64,000 bases of DNA, taken from Alishewanella aestuarii B11. Its GTDB lineage: Bacteria; Pseudomonadota; Gammaproteobacteria; Enterobacterales; Alteromonadaceae. The stretch spans positions 1 through 64,000 of the forward strand of contig NZ_ALAB01000010.1 in assembly GCF_000280055.1 (NCBI RefSeq), given 5' to 3'. Under the pieces are notes generated by a model. That model saw nothing but the letters and a program-made list of their open reading frames with translations, was not told the origin of the DNA and did no database searches. Below, in pieces: positions 15,079 to 25,618 of the stretch. A program made the translations under genes and the position numbers. How positions within the stretch are numbered: position 1 is the stretch's first letter; every line of letters begins with the position of its first letter.

Positions 15079-16389
15079 ATGCAAGTTTCTGTTGAAACCA
15101 CCCAGGGTTTAGAGCGCCGTGTAAATATTACTGTGCCGGCTGCAACATTAGATAACGAAGTAAAAAGCCGCCTGCGTGACGTAGCAAAACGTCAGCGTAT
15201 CGATGGCTTCCGTCCTGGTAAAGCGCCTATTTCAATCATCCAAAAACGTTTTGGCCTAGCGGTACTGCAGGAAGTGGCGTCTGAGCAAATGCAGCGCGCT
15301 TTTTACGAAGCCATTATCGAACACAAATTAACCCCAGCTGGCGCGCCAACCTTTGCACCAGAAGCGCTGGAAAGCGGTAAAGATTTGGCTTTCACTGCCA
15401 CCTTCGAAGTGTATCCGGAAGTGACTGTTGCTGCACTGGATAAAGTGGAAGTGACTAAGCCAGTGGTTGAGATCTCTGAAGACGATCTGAGCAAGATGCT
15501 GGAAACGCTGCGCAAGCAACACGCCAAGTGGGAAGCCTCTGACGCCGCTGCTGCTGCCGGTGATCGCGTAACGATTGATTTCGTTGGTTCTATCGACGGT
15601 GAAGAGTTTGAAGGCGGTAAGGCCTCTAACTTCGTACTGGAGTTAGGTCAGGGCCGGATGATTCCAGGCTTTGAAGATGACATCATCGGCAAAAAAGCCG
15701 GTGAAGCGGTAACTGTTAACGTGACTTTCCCAGAAGAGTACCACGCTGAAAACCTGAAAGGTAAAGCTGCCAGCTTCGCCGTAACGGTAAACAAAGTTGA
15801 GCAACAAGTACTGCCTGAACTGAACGACGAGTTCGCAGCGCTGTTTGGTTTAACTGAAGCCACTGTTGACGCACTGAAAGCTGAAGTGCGTAAAAACATG
15901 GAACGCGAGCTGAAGCAAACCATCAAAGGTAAAGTGAAAGAGCAAGTTATCAAAGGCTTACTGGCAACTAACGAAGTTGAAGTACCAAAAGCCCTGATCG
16001 CCAGCGAAGTTGACGTACTGCGTCAGCAAGCGATGCAGCGTTTTGGTCAGAATGTAAATCCAAAGCAATTACCAGAGCTGCCCGCTTCTCTGTTCGAAGA
16101 GCAGGCGAAAGATCGCGTTAAAGTCGGTCTGTTATTGGGCGAAATCATCAAGACTAACAGCCTGAAAGTTGACGAAGCTAAGGTACAAGAGCTGATCGAT
16201 AACGTCGCTTCTGCCTACGAAGATCCGGCTGAAGTTGTGGCTTACTACAAAGGCAACAAAGAGCTGATGCAAAGCATGCGTAACGTGGCTTTAGAAGAGC
16301 AGGCGATCGAAGTGGTGCTGGCAGCTGCTAAAGTAACTGAACAAGCTGCTGCTTTCGATGAGATTATGAACCCGAAGGCCGCTAACTAA
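15079..16389 (+). CDS. tig: Trigger factor, ribosome-associated chaperone
   Basis: Binds the ribosome at the nascent-chain exit and assists folding; it also has peptidyl-prolyl isomerase activity. The N-terminal ribosome-binding domain contains GFRPGKAP (residues 43-50). The FKBP-type domain is at about residues 155-245 ([20 protein letters not shown]). The helical C-terminal domain forms the chaperone cradle. 436 residues, near E. coli's 432. ATG at 15079 follows TTGAGGTAAAACG. It precedes clpP, clpX and lon in the conserved order, but a terminator separates it from clpP. Confidence 0.97.
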   Translation: MQVSVETTQGLERRVNITVPAATLDNEVKSRLRDVAKRQRIDGFRPGKAPISIIQKRFGLAVLQEVASEQMQRAFYEAIIEHKLTPAGAPTFAPEALESGKDLAFTATFEVYPEVTVAALDKVEVTKPVVEISEDDLSKMLETLRKQHAKWEASDAAAAAGDRVTIDFVGSIDGEEFEGGKASNFVLELGQGRMIPGFEDDIIGKKAGEAVTVNVTFPEEYHAENLKGKAASFAVTVNKVEQQVLPELNDEFAALFGLTEATVDALKAEVRKNMERELKQTIKGKVKEQVIKGLLATNEVEVPKALIASEVDVLRQQAMQRFGQNVNPKQLPELPASLFEEQAKDRVKVGLLLGEIIKTNSLKVDEAKVQELIDNVASAYEDPAEVVAYYKGNKELMQSMRNVALEEQAIEVVLAAAKVTEQAAAFDEIMNPKAAN

Positions 16390-16420
16390 GATTGACTTCT
16401 TAGGCTGGCACGGTTTTAAT

Positions 16421-16450
16421 GGCTCGGACACCTGTTCGGGCCATTTTATT
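16421..16450 (+). terminator. Intrinsic terminator after tig
   Basis: GGCTCGGACA and TGTTCGGGCC form a 10-pair stem (with G-U pairs) around CC, followed by ATTTTATTTT. Confidence 0.8.
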
Positions 16451-16504
16451 TTGTGGCACCGCTATTTTCGACACCTTACAGCTTTAGAGAAGGGATCCCA
16501 GATT

Positions 16505-17128
16505 ATGCCAATGTCTCGTGACATGAATGAGATTGTCAACGCCTTAGTACCCATCGTCATTGAACAAACCGCCAAGGGTGAACGCTCTTTTGATATTTAC
16601 TCGCGTCTGTTAAAAGAGCGGGTAATATTCCTGACTGGTCAGGTTGAAGACCATATGGCGAATCTGATTGTCGCCCAATTATTGTTCCTTGAATCTGAAA
16701 ATCCGGAAAAAGACATCTATATTTATATCAATTCACCGGGCGGTTCGGTCACGGCGGGTTTATCGATTTATGATACGATGCGTTATATCAAGCCGGATAT
16801 CGCTACTGTGTGTGTTGGTCAGGCAGCCAGTATGGGCGCTTTCCTGTTATCCGGTGGTACCAAGGGTAAACGTTACTGTTTACCTAATGCCCGGGTGATG
16901 ATTCACCAGCCGTTAGGGGGCTTCCAGGGCCAGGCAACGGATTTTGAGATCCATGCCCGGGAGATTTTAAGTATCAAAGAGAAGCTAAACCGCTTAATGG
17001 CGGAACACTCAGGCAAGAGCTATGAGCAAGTGTGCAAGGATACCGAGCGCGATAACTTCTTAAGCGCGCAGCAAGCCTTGGACTATGGCCTGATCGATGC
17101 CATATTAACGCAGCGGGATGCGAAATAA
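16505..17128 (+). CDS. clpP: ClpP, ATP-dependent protease proteolytic subunit
   Basis: Serine peptidase that forms the two-ring tetradecamer chamber degrading proteins fed by ClpX or ClpA. With the start at ATG 16505 (MPMSRDMNE) it has 207 residues, exactly the E. coli length. The catalytic triad is Ser109 (GQAASMGAF), His134 (MIHQPLGG) and Asp183 (TERDNF). A GTG at 16451 in the same frame lies inside the tig terminator region and is unlikely. AGAAGGGA is the ribosome binding site. clpX follows after 50 bases, and the pair is probably one transcript. Confidence 0.97.
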   Translation: MPMSRDMNEIVNALVPIVIEQTAKGERSFDIYSRLLKERVIFLTGQVEDHMANLIVAQLLFLESENPEKDIYIYINSPGGSVTAGLSIYDTMRYIKPDIATVCVGQAASMGAFLLSGGTKGKRYCLPNARVMIHQPLGGFQGQATDFEIHAREILSIKEKLNRLMAEHSGKSYEQVCKDTERDNFLSAQQALDYGLIDAILTQRDAK

Positions 17129-17178
17129 TTTAAAGCAGGCCGGGTTTTGGCCCGGCTGGTTGAACAAGAGGTAGTTAC

Positions 17179-18459
17179 ATGTCTGATCACCGCACTGACG
17201 GCGATAAGAGCGGCAAATTACTGTACTGCTCTTTTTGTGGCAAATCACAGCATGAAGTGCGTAAGTTGATCGCAGGGCCACAAGTTTATATTTGTGATGA
17301 ATGCGTTGACCTATGCAACGATATCATTCGGGAAGAGATTAAAGATATCTCGCCGAAGCGTGATACCGAGAAGTTGCCGACGCCGCGCGAGATCCGCAAA
17401 CATCTGGACGATTATGTGATCGGTCAGGAGCATGCGAAGAAAGTTCTGGCGGTAGCGGTTTATAACCACTACAAACGCCTGCGTAGCATCCAGCAAAAGC
17501 AGGATGTGGAACTGGGTAAGAGTAATATTCTATTGATCGGTCCTACCGGTAGCGGTAAAACGCTGCTGGCTGAAACCCTGGCGCGTTTACTGGATGTGCC
17601 TTTTACCATGGCCGACGCCACCACATTAACCGAAGCTGGTTATGTTGGTGAAGACGTGGAAAATATCATTCAGAAACTGCTGCAAAAATGCGATTACGAC
17701 GTCGAAAAAGCGCAGCGCGGTATTGTCTATATCGATGAAATCGACAAGATCTCCCGCAAGTCTGATAACCCGTCTATTACCCGTGATGTGTCCGGTGAGG
17801 GGGTACAGCAGGCGCTGTTAAAGCTGATTGAAGGCACCATTGCTTCGGTACCACCACAAGGTGGTCGTAAGCACCCACAGCAGGAGTTTTTGCAGGTTGA
17901 TACCTCTAAAATTCTGTTTATCTGCGGTGGCGCTTTCGCAGGTCTGGATAAAGTGATTGAACAACGGTTAGCTAAAGGCTCAGGTATTGGTTTTGGCGCT
18001 GAAGTGAAAAGCAAAGAAAGTAGCCGCAGCCTGACCGAAAGCTTCCGCGATGTAGAACCGGAAGACTTAGTGAAATACGGCCTGATCCCGGAATTTATTG
18101 GCCGTCTGCCGGTAGTTGCTACATTGACCGAGCTGGACCTGGATGCGCTGATGCAGATCCTGAGTCAGCCAAAGAATGCGCTGATCAAGCAGTTTGCTGC
18201 CTTGTTCGCGATGGAAGAGGTCGATCTGGAGTTTCGCGATGATGCCTTAAAAGCCATCGCGCAAAAAGCCATGGACCGTAAGACCGGCGCCCGGGGTTTA
18301 CGCTCTATCGTCGAAGGCGTGTTGCTGGATACCATGTACGAATTACCGTCGATGCAGGATGTCAGCAAGGTTGTTATCGACGAGACAGTGATCCGCGGTG
18401 AGAGTCAGCCCATACTTATCTACGAGAGCAGTGAGCCGGCGGTAGCCGAATCGCATTAA
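17179..18459 (+). CDS. clpX: ClpX, ATP-dependent unfoldase subunit
   Basis: AAA+ unfoldase that selects tagged substrates and threads them into ClpP. The N-terminal zinc-binding domain has Cys17/Cys20 (CSFC) and Cys39/Cys42 (CDEC). Walker A is GPTGSGKT, Walker B is IVYIDEIDK, and the pore loop GYVGEDV is present. The RKH-type loop for substrate recognition reads GGRKHP. 426 residues, as in relatives (E. coli 424). A short GCCGGG/CCCGGC stem without a T run lies between clpP and clpX and may tune expression. An intrinsic terminator follows the gene. Confidence 0.97.
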   Translation: MSDHRTDGDKSGKLLYCSFCGKSQHEVRKLIAGPQVYICDECVDLCNDIIREEIKDISPKRDTEKLPTPREIRKHLDDYVIGQEHAKKVLAVAVYNHYKRLRSIQQKQDVELGKSNILLIGPTGSGKTLLAETLARLLDVPFTMADATTLTEAGYVGEDVENIIQKLLQKCDYDVEKAQRGIVYIDEIDKISRKSDNPSITRDVSGEGVQQALLKLIEGTIASVPPQGGRKHPQQEFLQVDTSKILFICGGAFAGLDKVIEQRLAKGSGIGFGAEVKSKESSRSLTESFRDVEPEDLVKYGLIPEFIGRLPVVATLTELDLDALMQILSQPKNALIKQFAALFAMEEVDLEFRDDALKAIAQKAMDRKTGARGLRSIVEGVLLDTMYELPSMQDVSKVVIDETVIRGESQPILIYESSEPAVAESH

Positions 18460-18463
18460 AAAA

Positions 18464-18486
18464 GGGAGCTGCAAAGCTCCTTTTTT
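18464..18486 (+). terminator. Intrinsic terminator after clpX
   Basis: GGAGCT-GCAA-AGCTCC followed by TTTTTT. Confidence 0.9.
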
Positions 18487-18496
18487 ATCTGATGAA

Positions 18497-18521
18497 TTGA
18501 AGTTTCCGGAAAAAGCCCCAT
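18497..18521 (+). promoter_or_regulatory. Heat-shock (sigma-32) promoter of lon
   Basis: TTGAAG at 18497-18502, a 13-base spacer, and CCCCAT at 18516-18521 (continuing ATA) match the sigma-32 consensus CTTGAAA-N13-CCCCATNT closely. It lies 46 bases upstream of the lon start codon and after the clpX terminator, so lon has its own heat-inducible start. Confidence 0.8.
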
Positions 18522-18567
18522 ATACTGGCTTATATCGCCTGCAGTTATTAATTTCGAGAGCTATTTC

Positions 18568-20964
18568 ATGACCACAGAACACCAAGAAACCTTGCATATG
18601 CCGGTATTGGCATTGCGGGATGTCGTTGTTTACCCGCATATGGTGATCCCACTTTTTGTTGGCCGGGCGAAGTCTATTAAGTGTTTAGATGCGGCGATGG
18701 ACAATGATAAGCAGATCTTTTTAGTGGCACAAAAAGACGCCACTCTGGATGATCCTACCGAAAAAGATTTGTATCAGATCGGTACCGTTGCCACTATTCT
18801 GCAACTGTTAAAACTACCGGATGGCACCGTTAAGGTGTTAGTTGAAGGCGGTAAGCGCGCAAAACTGAGTAAATTTACTGAGACCAAAAACAGCTTTGCG
18901 GCCTTTGTCGAGCTGGTGCCAACTCAGGACATCGATAGCCGTGAGCAGGAAGTATTCCTGCGTTCGGCAATTAACCAGTTTGAAGGCTATATCAAGCTAA
19001 ATAAAAAGATCCCGCCTGAGGTACTCACTGCGCTAAGTGGTATCGATGATGCGGCCCGTCTGGCTGATACTATGGCGGCGCATATGCCGCTGAAAGTCGA
19101 AGATAAGCAAAAGGTACTGGAGCTGACGGACGTGACCGAACGGCTGGAGTATCTGATGGCGATGATGGAGAGCGAGATCGATATTCTGCAGGTCGAGCGC
19201 CGCATCCGCAGCCGGGTGAAAAAGCAGATGGAGAAAAGCCAGCGCGAGTACTATCTGAACGAACAAATGAAAGCAATCCAGCGCGAGCTCGGTGAGCTGG
19301 AAGATGCGCCGGATGAGTTTGAAACCCTGTCGAAAAAAATTGCTGAGGCGAAAATGCCGGCTGAAGCAGAAGCCAAGGCTAAGGCTGAGCTGCAAAAGCT
19401 GAAAATGATGTCACCGATGTCGGCAGAGGCTACAGTGGTGCGCAGCTATATTGACTGGTTAACTCAGGTGCCGTGGCAGACACGCTCTAAGGTAAAGAAA
19501 AACCTGGCTGCCGCTGAGCAAATCCTGAATGCCGATCACTATGGCCTGGAGAAGGTCAAAGAGCGGATCATGGAATATCTGGCAGTGCAGCAGCGGGTTA
19601 ACAAGTTAAAAGGGCCCATTCTGTGTTTAGTTGGTCCGCCGGGTGTCGGTAAAACGTCACTGGGGCAATCGGTTGCCAAGGCAACCGGCCGCAAATATGT
19701 GCGGATGGCCTTAGGCGGGGTGCGGGATGAAGCGGAAATCCGTGGTCACCGCCGTACTTATATCGGCTCGATGCCAGGCAAGATTATCCAGAAGATGGCA
19801 AAAGTTGGAGTGCGTAACCCATTGTTCCTGCTGGATGAAATTGACAAGATGGCATCGGATTTCCGCGGTGATCCGGCAGCGGCGTTGTTAGAGGTACTGG
19901 ATCCGGAGCAGAATGGCGCCTTTAGCGATCATTACCTGGAAGTTGACTACGATCTGTCTGATGTGATGTTTTTCGCCACCTCTAACAGCCTGAATATTCC
20001 GCCGGCTCTGCTGGATCGGATGGAAGTCATCCGCTTATCGGGTTATACCGAGGATGAAAAGCTGAATATCGCCAAACAGCATTTGGTGCCGAAGCAAGTC
20101 AGCCGTAATGGTTTGAAGCCGTCAGAAGTGCTGATTGAGGATAGCGCCATTATCGGCATTATCCGTTACTACACCCGTGAAGCCGGGGTGCGCAGCTTAG
20201 AGCGGGAAATTTCGAAACTTTGCCGCAAGGCAGTGAAGCAAATTCTGCTAAGCAAAGGTTTAAAGCAAGTCGTGATTAACGACGCTAATCTGGAAGAGTT
20301 CTTAGGTGTACACCGCTTTGACTACGGTAAAGCCGAAGACAGCAACCGCATCGGTCAGGTGACCGGCCTGGCCTGGACCGAAGTGGGGGGCGATTTACTA
20401 ACCATTGAAGCGGCGGCTGTCGTGGGTAAAGGGAAGTTGACCTATACCGGTTCACTCGGTGATGTGATGAAAGAATCCATTCAGGCGGCGATGACGGTGG
20501 TACGCAGCCGTGCTGAGGGACTGCGGATTAACGAAGACTTCTACGAGAAACGTGATATCCATGTGCATGTACCGGAAGGCGCAACGCCAAAGGATGGCCC
20601 CAGTGCCGGTATTGCGATGGTCACAGCGCTGGTGTCGAGCCTAACCGGTAATCCGGTGCGGGCAGATGTCGCTATGACCGGTGAAATTACGCTGCGCGGT
20701 GAAGTGTTACCGATTGGTGGCTTAAAAGAGAAGTTACTGGCCGCACATCGAGGCGGCATCAAGCGGGTATTAATACCTTTTGATAATGTCCGCGACCTGA
20801 AAGAAATTCCGGAAAACGTGAAAAGTGCGTTGCAAATCACGCCGGTAAAATGGATTGAAGAGGTGCTGGAAGCCGCATTGCAAGAGCCTTTGGCACGGGT
20901 AACAGTGCCAAATACGGCAAAAAATGCAGCAAAAAGCAAAAAAACCGAAAAAAATCCGGTTTAG
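18568..20964 (+). CDS. lon: Lon protease (La)
   Basis: Homo-oligomeric ATP-dependent serine protease that removes misfolded and certain regulatory proteins. The LON substrate-binding domain (about residues 10-200) is followed by a coiled-coil region, the AAA+ module (Walker A GPPGVGKT, Walker [11 protein letters not shown]) and the protease domain with Ser in [10 protein letters not shown] and Lys in [10 protein letters not shown]. 798 residues (E. coli 784), with a Lys-rich tail. Start ATG at 18568. It is transcribed from a heat-shock-type promoter and lies upstream of hupB, the usual order. Confidence 0.97.
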   Translation: MTTEHQETLHMPVLALRDVVVYPHMVIPLFVGRAKSIKCLDAAMDNDKQIFLVAQKDATLDDPTEKDLYQIGTVATILQLLKLPDGTVKVLVEGGKRAKLSKFTETKNSFAAFVELVPTQDIDSREQEVFLRSAINQFEGYIKLNKKIPPEVLTALSGIDDAARLADTMAAHMPLKVEDKQKVLELTDVTERLEYLMAMMESEIDILQVERRIRSRVKKQMEKSQREYYLNEQMKAIQRELGELEDAPDEFETLSKKIAEAKMPAEAEAKAKAELQKLKMMSPMSAEATVVRSYIDWLTQVPWQTRSKVKKNLAAAEQILNADHYGLEKVKERIMEYLAVQQRVNKLKGPILCLVGPPGVGKTSLGQSVAKATGRKYVRMALGGVRDEAEIRGHRRTYIGSMPGKIIQKMAKVGVRNPLFLLDEIDKMASDFRGDPAAALLEVLDPEQNGAFSDHYLEVDYDLSDVMFFATSNSLNIPPALLDRMEVIRLSGYTEDEKLNIAKQHLVPKQVSRNGLKPSEVLIEDSAIIGIIRYYTREAGVRSLEREISKLCRKAVKQILLSKGLKQVVINDANLEEFLGVHRFDYGKAEDSNRIGQVTGLAWTEVGGDLLTIEAAAVVGKGKLTYTGSLGDVMKESIQAAMTVVRSRAEGLRINEDFYEKRDIHVHVPEGATPKDGPSAGIAMVTALVSSLTGNPVRADVAMTGEITLRGEVLPIGGLKEKLLAAHRGGIKRVLIPFDNVRDLKEIPENVKSALQITPVKWIEEVLEAALQEPLARVTVPNTAKNAAKSKKTEKNPV

Positions 20965-21174
20965 GGGCTTTTCATTCCCGTTGGCTGTGCTAAGTTATGG
21001 ACAGTTTCGGCTAAGCCCTTGTGTTGCAAGGGCTACAGCCTAAGCCAAAAAAGATTAGTTTTAATGTTTCTGCTGCTTGCAAGCAATGTCTTTGCTTGTT
21101 ATAACAAGCAGGCAAGGATTAAACCTAATAGCTTGTAGTTGTAGAAAATAATAACAATTGAAGGGGATGATATT

Positions 21175-21447
21175 GTGAACAAGTCTCAACTGATCGACAA
21201 AATTGCTGCGAATGCAGATATCTCTAAGGCCGCAGCAGGTCGTGCTTTAGACGCGTTCATCGACGCTGTTACCGAAGCTCTTAAGGAAGGCGACTCAGTA
21301 GCTTTAGTTGGTTTTGGTACTTACAGCGTACGTGAGCGTGCAGCCCGTACTGGCCGTAACCCACAAACCGGCGCTACTATCCAAATCGCTTCTGCGAAAA
21401 TTCCTTCTTTCAAGCCGGGTAAAGCGTTAAAAGACGCAGTTAACTAA
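21175..21447 (+). CDS. hupB: DNA-binding protein HU-beta
   Basis: Small nucleoid protein that bends and compacts DNA as HU dimers. 90 residues, the standard length, with the DNA-binding arm segment [20 protein letters not shown] in place. It starts with GTG at 21175 after AAGGGGATG, and the protein begins [10 protein letters not shown] like E. coli HupB. The 210-base gap after lon holds two stem-loops (AGCCCTTG/CAAGGGCT at 21014-21034 and GCTTGTTATAACAAGC at 21096-21111), so it probably has its own promoters. An intrinsic terminator follows. Confidence 0.97.
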   Translation: MNKSQLIDKIAANADISKAAAGRALDAFIDAVTEALKEGDSVALVGFGTYSVRERAARTGRNPQTGATIQIASAKIPSFKPGKALKDAVN

Positions 21448-21516
21448 TAGAATTTCCGACCGGCGCGCCGGGGGAGTTCCACAAGCCGGTAGCTTAGCTC
21501 AGGCTTCTATAAAAAA

Positions 21517-21548
21517 GGCGCATCTGTTAAGATGCGCTTTTTTTTTAA
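21517..21548 (+). terminator. Intrinsic terminator after hupB
   Basis: GGCGCATCT-GTTA-AGATGCGC followed by nine T residues. Confidence 0.92.
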
Positions 21549-21588
21549 CACAACTTTTGTGTCACGACATAACAGAGAAAGCGCAACG

Positions 21589-23496
21589 ATGTTAGAACGA
21601 ATCAGAGAAGGCTCACAGGGTATGACCGCCAAGATCATTCTTGGCCTGGTGATCCTGACATTTGCATTGGCAGGCGTCGGCGGTTACCTCAGCTCACCCC
21701 GTGAGGCGATAGTCGCCGTGGTGAACGGCGAAGAAATCAGTCAGGCACGCTTCGAGCAAGCACTGCAAAGTGAACGCTCGCGGATGCAGCAGCAGTTTGG
21801 TGAAATGTACGACATGCTGGCCGCTGACCCGGGTTATATGGCCAATTTTCGTAGCGAAGTGTTAGAGCGGCTGATTGACGACACCTTGCAAAAGCAGTTT
21901 GCCCGTCGTTTGGGTTTGCGGGTTGGCGATGATCAGGTGCGTGCTGCGGTGGTGAATCTGCCGGAATTCCAGGTCGATGGCGTCTTTAACAATGACCGTT
22001 TTATTGCCATTCTGCGTCAAGCGGGCTATCAACCAGCCGAGTTCCGTGAACTGATCCGCGAAGATCTGTCAGGCAGTCAGTTGATGCAAGGTCTGCTGGG
22101 CAGTGAGTTTGGTCTAGCCGGTGAGATTAATCAGTTACTCGCTCTGCAACAGCAAACCCGCGACATTCGCTACCTGACGATACCGGCTGAGCGTTTCCGT
22201 AGCCAGTTAAACCTGAGCGAAGAACAAATACAAAGCTATTATCAGCAGCAAATTGCGCGTTTCATGACGCCCGAGCAAGTGGCGGTTGAGTATGTGGAGT
22301 TATCAGCAGCGGCTCTGGTAGCGGATATCGAAGTGACGGAGCAGCAGGTGGCTGACTACTATCAGGCTAATCAGGCGCGCTTTGGTAGCGCCGAGCGGCG
22401 CGAAGTCGCGCATATCATGTTGGAAACCGAGCAGGACGACAGTGCGATCGAGCAGCAGGCTCAAGCGTTATTAGCTGAGTTAAAAGCGGGCGCAGATTTC
22501 GCTGCCCTGGCGCAGCAGCACTCAGCTGATACCTTCTCAGCCCAAAACGGCGGTGAATTGGGTCCGCTGGTTGCCGGCCAGATGGATGCGGCCTTTGAAG
22601 CGGCGGCGATGGCATTAGCGGCAGAAGGTGAGCTGTCGGGTGTGGTACGTAGCGAGTTTGGTTATCATATTATCAAACTCAGTAAATTTACCCCTGCGAC
22701 AACCAAGACCCTAGCTGAGGTAGCAACTGAAATCCGTAATCAGTTACAGGCCGACCAGGCAACAGCACTGTTTTACGACTTGCAGCAGCGATTGGCGCAA
22801 ACCGCTTTCGAACAGCCGGATAACCTGGAAGATGCAGCCGAAGCTATCGGCGTGAAGGTCCAGCACACGACCTTATTTAGCCGCGACACTGCACCTGCCT
22901 TATTGGCGCAGCCCGCCATATTAAGTCGCTTGTTTAATCCGACCTTTATTGCTGAGCGTTTAAACAGTGATGTGATTGAACTGGCGCGGGATCAGGTGTT
23001 GGTCGTGCGGGTGAAAGAGCATCAGGTTGCCCGCACCCTGCCACTGGATGAAGTACGCCCAGAAGTTGAAGCAGCGGTACAACAGCAAGAGCTGGCCAGA
23101 TTAACCGCGGCCTATGCAGCTGAGTTACTTGCGGCGAAAACGGATCTGGACAGTCTGGCAACTCAGGTTGCGGTAACCATTAATGACCATCCAGCAACAC
23201 CGCGTTTTGGTGGCGCTCTGGGTACTGAGATCCGTGCCAAAGCTTTCGCTATGCCAAGACCAGAGAGTGGCGTTACCAGCCTGGATTCAGTGCAACTCGC
23301 CAATGGCGATGTCGTTCTGGTAGCGGTATCGGCAGTAACGGACGCTGAGATCAGCAGCGTACCGGATGCTGGTCAGTTGGAAGCTATTGCCCGTCAGCAA
23401 GCGGAGCAAAATTATCAGGCGTTATTGGCAGTACTGCGGGCTGATGCGAAAATCAGCCGTCAATTGCGCAATACTACCCAACCTGACGATATTTAA
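21589..23496 (+). CDS. ppiD: PpiD, membrane-anchored periplasmic folding factor
   Basis: A SurA/PpiC-type protein that assists newly exported proteins at the Sec translocon. One N-terminal transmembrane helix (about residues 14-33) anchors it, then a SurA-like N domain (about 35-200), a parvulin domain (about 265-360: REVAHIMLETEQ ... GYHIIKL) and a C-terminal chaperone-like part. The start is ATG 21589 (MLERIREGSQG), the standard N-terminus, giving 635 residues; the frame extends upstream into the hupB terminator. Position after hupB is conserved in gammaproteobacteria. Confidence 0.95.
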   Translation: MLERIREGSQGMTAKIILGLVILTFALAGVGGYLSSPREAIVAVVNGEEISQARFEQALQSERSRMQQQFGEMYDMLAADPGYMANFRSEVLERLIDDTLQKQFARRLGLRVGDDQVRAAVVNLPEFQVDGVFNNDRFIAILRQAGYQPAEFRELIREDLSGSQLMQGLLGSEFGLAGEINQLLALQQQTRDIRYLTIPAERFRSQLNLSEEQIQSYYQQQIARFMTPEQVAVEYVELSAAALVADIEVTEQQVADYYQANQARFGSAERREVAHIMLETEQDDSAIEQQAQALLAELKAGADFAALAQQHSADTFSAQNGGELGPLVAGQMDAAFEAAAMALAAEGELSGVVRSEFGYHIIKLSKFTPATTKTLAEVATEIRNQLQADQATALFYDLQQRLAQTAFEQPDNLEDAAEAIGVKVQHTTLFSRDTAPALLAQPAILSRLFNPTFIAERLNSDVIELARDQVLVVRVKEHQVARTLPLDEVRPEVEAAVQQQELARLTAAYAAELLAAKTDLDSLATQVAVTINDHPATPRFGGALGTEIRAKAFAMPRPESGVTSLDSVQLANGDVVLVAVSAVTDAEISSVPDAGQLEAIARQQAEQNYQALLAVLRADAKISRQLRNTTQPDDI

Positions 23497-23512
23497 ATCT
23501 CAGCTAGTACAA

Positions 23513-23538
23513 GCCCCGGATATCCGGGGCTTTTTTTT
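23513..23538 (+). terminator. Intrinsic terminator after ppiD
   Basis: GCCCCGGATATCCGGGGC followed by eight T residues. Confidence 0.92.
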
Positions 23539-23554
23539 GCTATCACACACTCTG

Positions 23555-24748
23555 CTATTGAGTGTCGCAGCTGCCGATACTATCACCGTTTAGTTGGCAA
23601 TACTGCAGACTAGTTTCAACATCCAGTCCCAGAGTAAGGACGCCAAGCTGACGGCCATCAGCAGCGATTACCGGGATACTGAGCTGGGTCAGAAAGCGTG
23701 CGGTTGAGGCATCAAACTGTACCTCATCCAGAAAGTAGCTTTGCTTAGTGCCGAAGACTTGCTGATATTTCGCTTCGTCACCCTGCCAGAAATCTGAGGT
23801 GATCTCGCTGATGGCGACATTACGCCCCTGCACATCCATCAGGATAATCTCCGCAATCTGCCCGGCAAAACTGTGTTGGAACTGTTGTAGTTGCAAGGAA
23901 AGTGGGCTTAGTAACATTTGCTTTGCCAGGGTCGCGATACCCAGTTCCACTTCTTCGATCCATTGTTGATCCTGTTGCAGGATCTGCTGTTCGGTCCACA
24001 GCTGCTGCTTGGCAGCGCCTAATGCCTGCTGCACATCCTGACGGCGGCTAAGTGCCTGCGCCTGCGGCAAAAAGCGTTGCAGTATTAACTGCTGTTCCTG
24101 CGGTGAGAGCGCAAAACTCTGTTGGCTGCAGCCCGCGATCAGGGCGTTAAAGCGGTTGAGAAACTGTGGTCTGAGTTGCAAAAACTGATTTGAGAAATAA
24201 ACCCCCAACGGCACATAACGGAAAAAGCTTAGCTGGTAGTCGCTCTGATTCAGACCCAGGCGTTCAGCGTTTAACTGAAATGCCTCTAAATCCATCAGGA
24301 TCCGATCGACGCGCTTTAATTGCAGCAGGCGGACCAGTTCCTCATCGGTATTGACTTCGGTAGTAACGGTTTCTGCCATCAGTTGAAACCATTTTTGCTG
24401 GTGACTGCCGCGCACCGCCCCCAGCGCCTTTTCCTGACCGGCCAGTTTTACCGACTGAAGATGTTCAATCCAGTACCAGTTTTCCAGATACAGCGGCGCT
24501 GAGAGTTCGCCAAAGGGTTCCATTTCGCTGAGCAGAATAGCGCTAAAATAGCCGTCAAGGCGATTTAGCCGGACTTCCTGCCGCGCTCTGAGCCAGGGTA
24601 AACTTACTAGCTGGTAGGATTGTTGCAATCGTTGGAAAATGCAGTCGATCTGCCGCCGGCTGGCATCCTGATTGTCCAGTGGCATATTGGTGGCCATTTG
24701 CGCCGGCGTTATGGTCTGGATGCTGAGAATGAAAAGTGCTGTAAGCAT
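23555..24748 (-). CDS. Periplasmic solute-binding-like protein with C-terminal Cache/PDC-like region
   Basis: A signal peptide (MLTALFILSIQTITPAQMA) precedes about 378 residues. The first part has the look of a polar-amino-acid-type extracellular binding protein: CIFQRLQQSYQL ... RQEVRLNRLDGYFSAILLSE, and a later ERLGLNQSDYQLSFFRYVPLGVYFS segment. The last 130 residues (LQQFQHSFAGQIAEIILMDVQGRNVAISEITSDFW ... VLTLGLDVE, in pattern) resemble a PDC/Cache sensor domain. No transmembrane helix or output domain follows, so it is a soluble periplasmic protein. I start at ATG 24748; the frame extends 25 codons upstream through part of a palindrome. Its ligand is unknown. Confidence 0.6.
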   Translation of the reverse strand: MLTALFILSIQTITPAQMATNMPLDNQDASRRQIDCIFQRLQQSYQLVSLPWLRARQEVRLNRLDGYFSAILLSEMEPFGELSAPLYLENWYWIEHLQSVKLAGQEKALGAVRGSHQQKWFQLMAETVTTEVNTDEELVRLLQLKRVDRILMDLEAFQLNAERLGLNQSDYQLSFFRYVPLGVYFSNQFLQLRPQFLNRFNALIAGCSQQSFALSPQEQQLILQRFLPQAQALSRRQDVQQALGAAKQQLWTEQQILQQDQQWIEEVELGIATLAKQMLLSPLSLQLQQFQHSFAGQIAEIILMDVQGRNVAISEITSDFWQGDEAKYQQVFGTKQSYFLDEVQFDASTARFLTQLSIPVIAADGRQLGVLTLGLDVETSLQYCQLNGDSIGSCDTQ

Positions 24749-24785
24749 AAAGTATCCTGCAAGCGCAACTATCCCTGAGTTGTAG

Positions 24786-24839
24786 TAGGGCGTGTTAACG
24801 TTTGCTGCTTGTTTTTGCAGCAATCGTTAACACGCCCTA
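24786..24839. repeat. 54-bp near-perfect palindrome after sapF
   Basis: Two 23-base arms beginning TAGGGCGTGTTAACG and ending CGTTAACACGCCCTA match at 22 of 23 positions around an 8-base T-rich loop. It lies 14 bases beyond the sapF stop codon and 37 bases upstream of the binding-protein start. There is no T run on the minus strand after it, so it is not a classical terminator. Confidence 0.75.
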
Positions 24840-24853
24840 ATTATAGCCGTACT

Positions 24854-25618
24854 TTAGAGCAAGCTATTAAGTAATTTACGGGTGTAGTCATGGCGCGGCG
24901 CACGAAAAACCTCGGCCGTGGGGCCATAATCCGTTGTTTCGCCTTCTGACAATACCAACATATCATCACTCAGATGCTGTACCAGCTGCAGGTTATTGGT
25001 AATCAGCAGATAGGCCAGATCGTTTTTTTGCTGTAATTCCAGCAGCAGATTAACGATTTGGGCGCGCAGGGATGGGTCCAGTGCCGACAGGGCCTGATCA
25101 AGAATTAACAGCTTGGGATCGAGGATCAGGGCTCTGGCCAGTGCGACCCGTTGTAGCTGCCCGCCGGAAAACATATGTGGATAAAACTCCGCATGTTCGT
25201 CTAATAAACCAAGCTGACGCAGTGTCTGGCGGATCTTGGTGCGGCGTTGCGTCGGGTCGAGAATGGTGCTGAACCGCAGTACATCTTCCAGCATCTGACC
25301 GACTTTCTGCAATGGGTTCAGTGATTGACTGGCATCCTGAAAAATAAAGCGGATCACATGGTTATATTTTTTATAATGGCTGATCTCCACCGGCTCGCCA
25401 GCCAGGCGGATCACCCCGCTATCCGGTTTTTCGATCCCAACCAGTAACTTCGCCAGGGTACTTTTACCCGAGCCGGTTTCGCCGACTATTGCCAGGGTTT
25501 TGCCAGACTGCAAACTAAAGCTGATATCGTGTAACGCCTGGATCCGTTTACGCCGGAATAAACCTAAATGCTTGACGTAGGTTTTAGACAGCTGTTCAAC
25601 TTCGAGTAAGTTACTCAT
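24854..25618 (-). CDS. sapF: Peptide/polyamine ABC transporter ATP-binding protein SapF
   Basis: Second nucleotide-binding subunit of the Sap transporter, linked to resistance to antimicrobial peptides and to putrescine export in enterobacteria. Walker A GETGSGKSTLAK (about residue 45), signature FSGGQLQRVALARAL, and Walker B LLILDQALSALDP, with Gln in place of the usual Glu after the Asp, as often seen in SapF-type proteins. 254 residues. ATG overlaps the sapD stop by 4 bases. It is the last gene of pspF-sapABCDF. Confidence 0.93.
   Translation of the reverse strand: MSNLLEVEQLSKTYVKHLGLFRRKRIQALHDISFSLQSGKTLAIVGETGSGKSTLAKLLVGIEKPDSGVIRLAGEPVEISHYKKYNHVIRFIFQDASQSLNPLQKVGQMLEDVLRFSTILDPTQRRTKIRQTLRQLGLLDEHAEFYPHMFSGGQLQRVALARALILDPKLLILDQALSALDPSLRAQIVNLLLELQQKNDLAYLLITNNLQLVQHLSDDMLVLSEGETTDYGPTAEVFRAPRHDYTRKLLNSLL

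Noticed and set aside
21488-21505. GGTAGCTTAGCTCAG, similar to the start of a tRNA
   Set aside because: No anticodon stem, T arm or acceptor stem follows; the hupB terminator starts directly after it.
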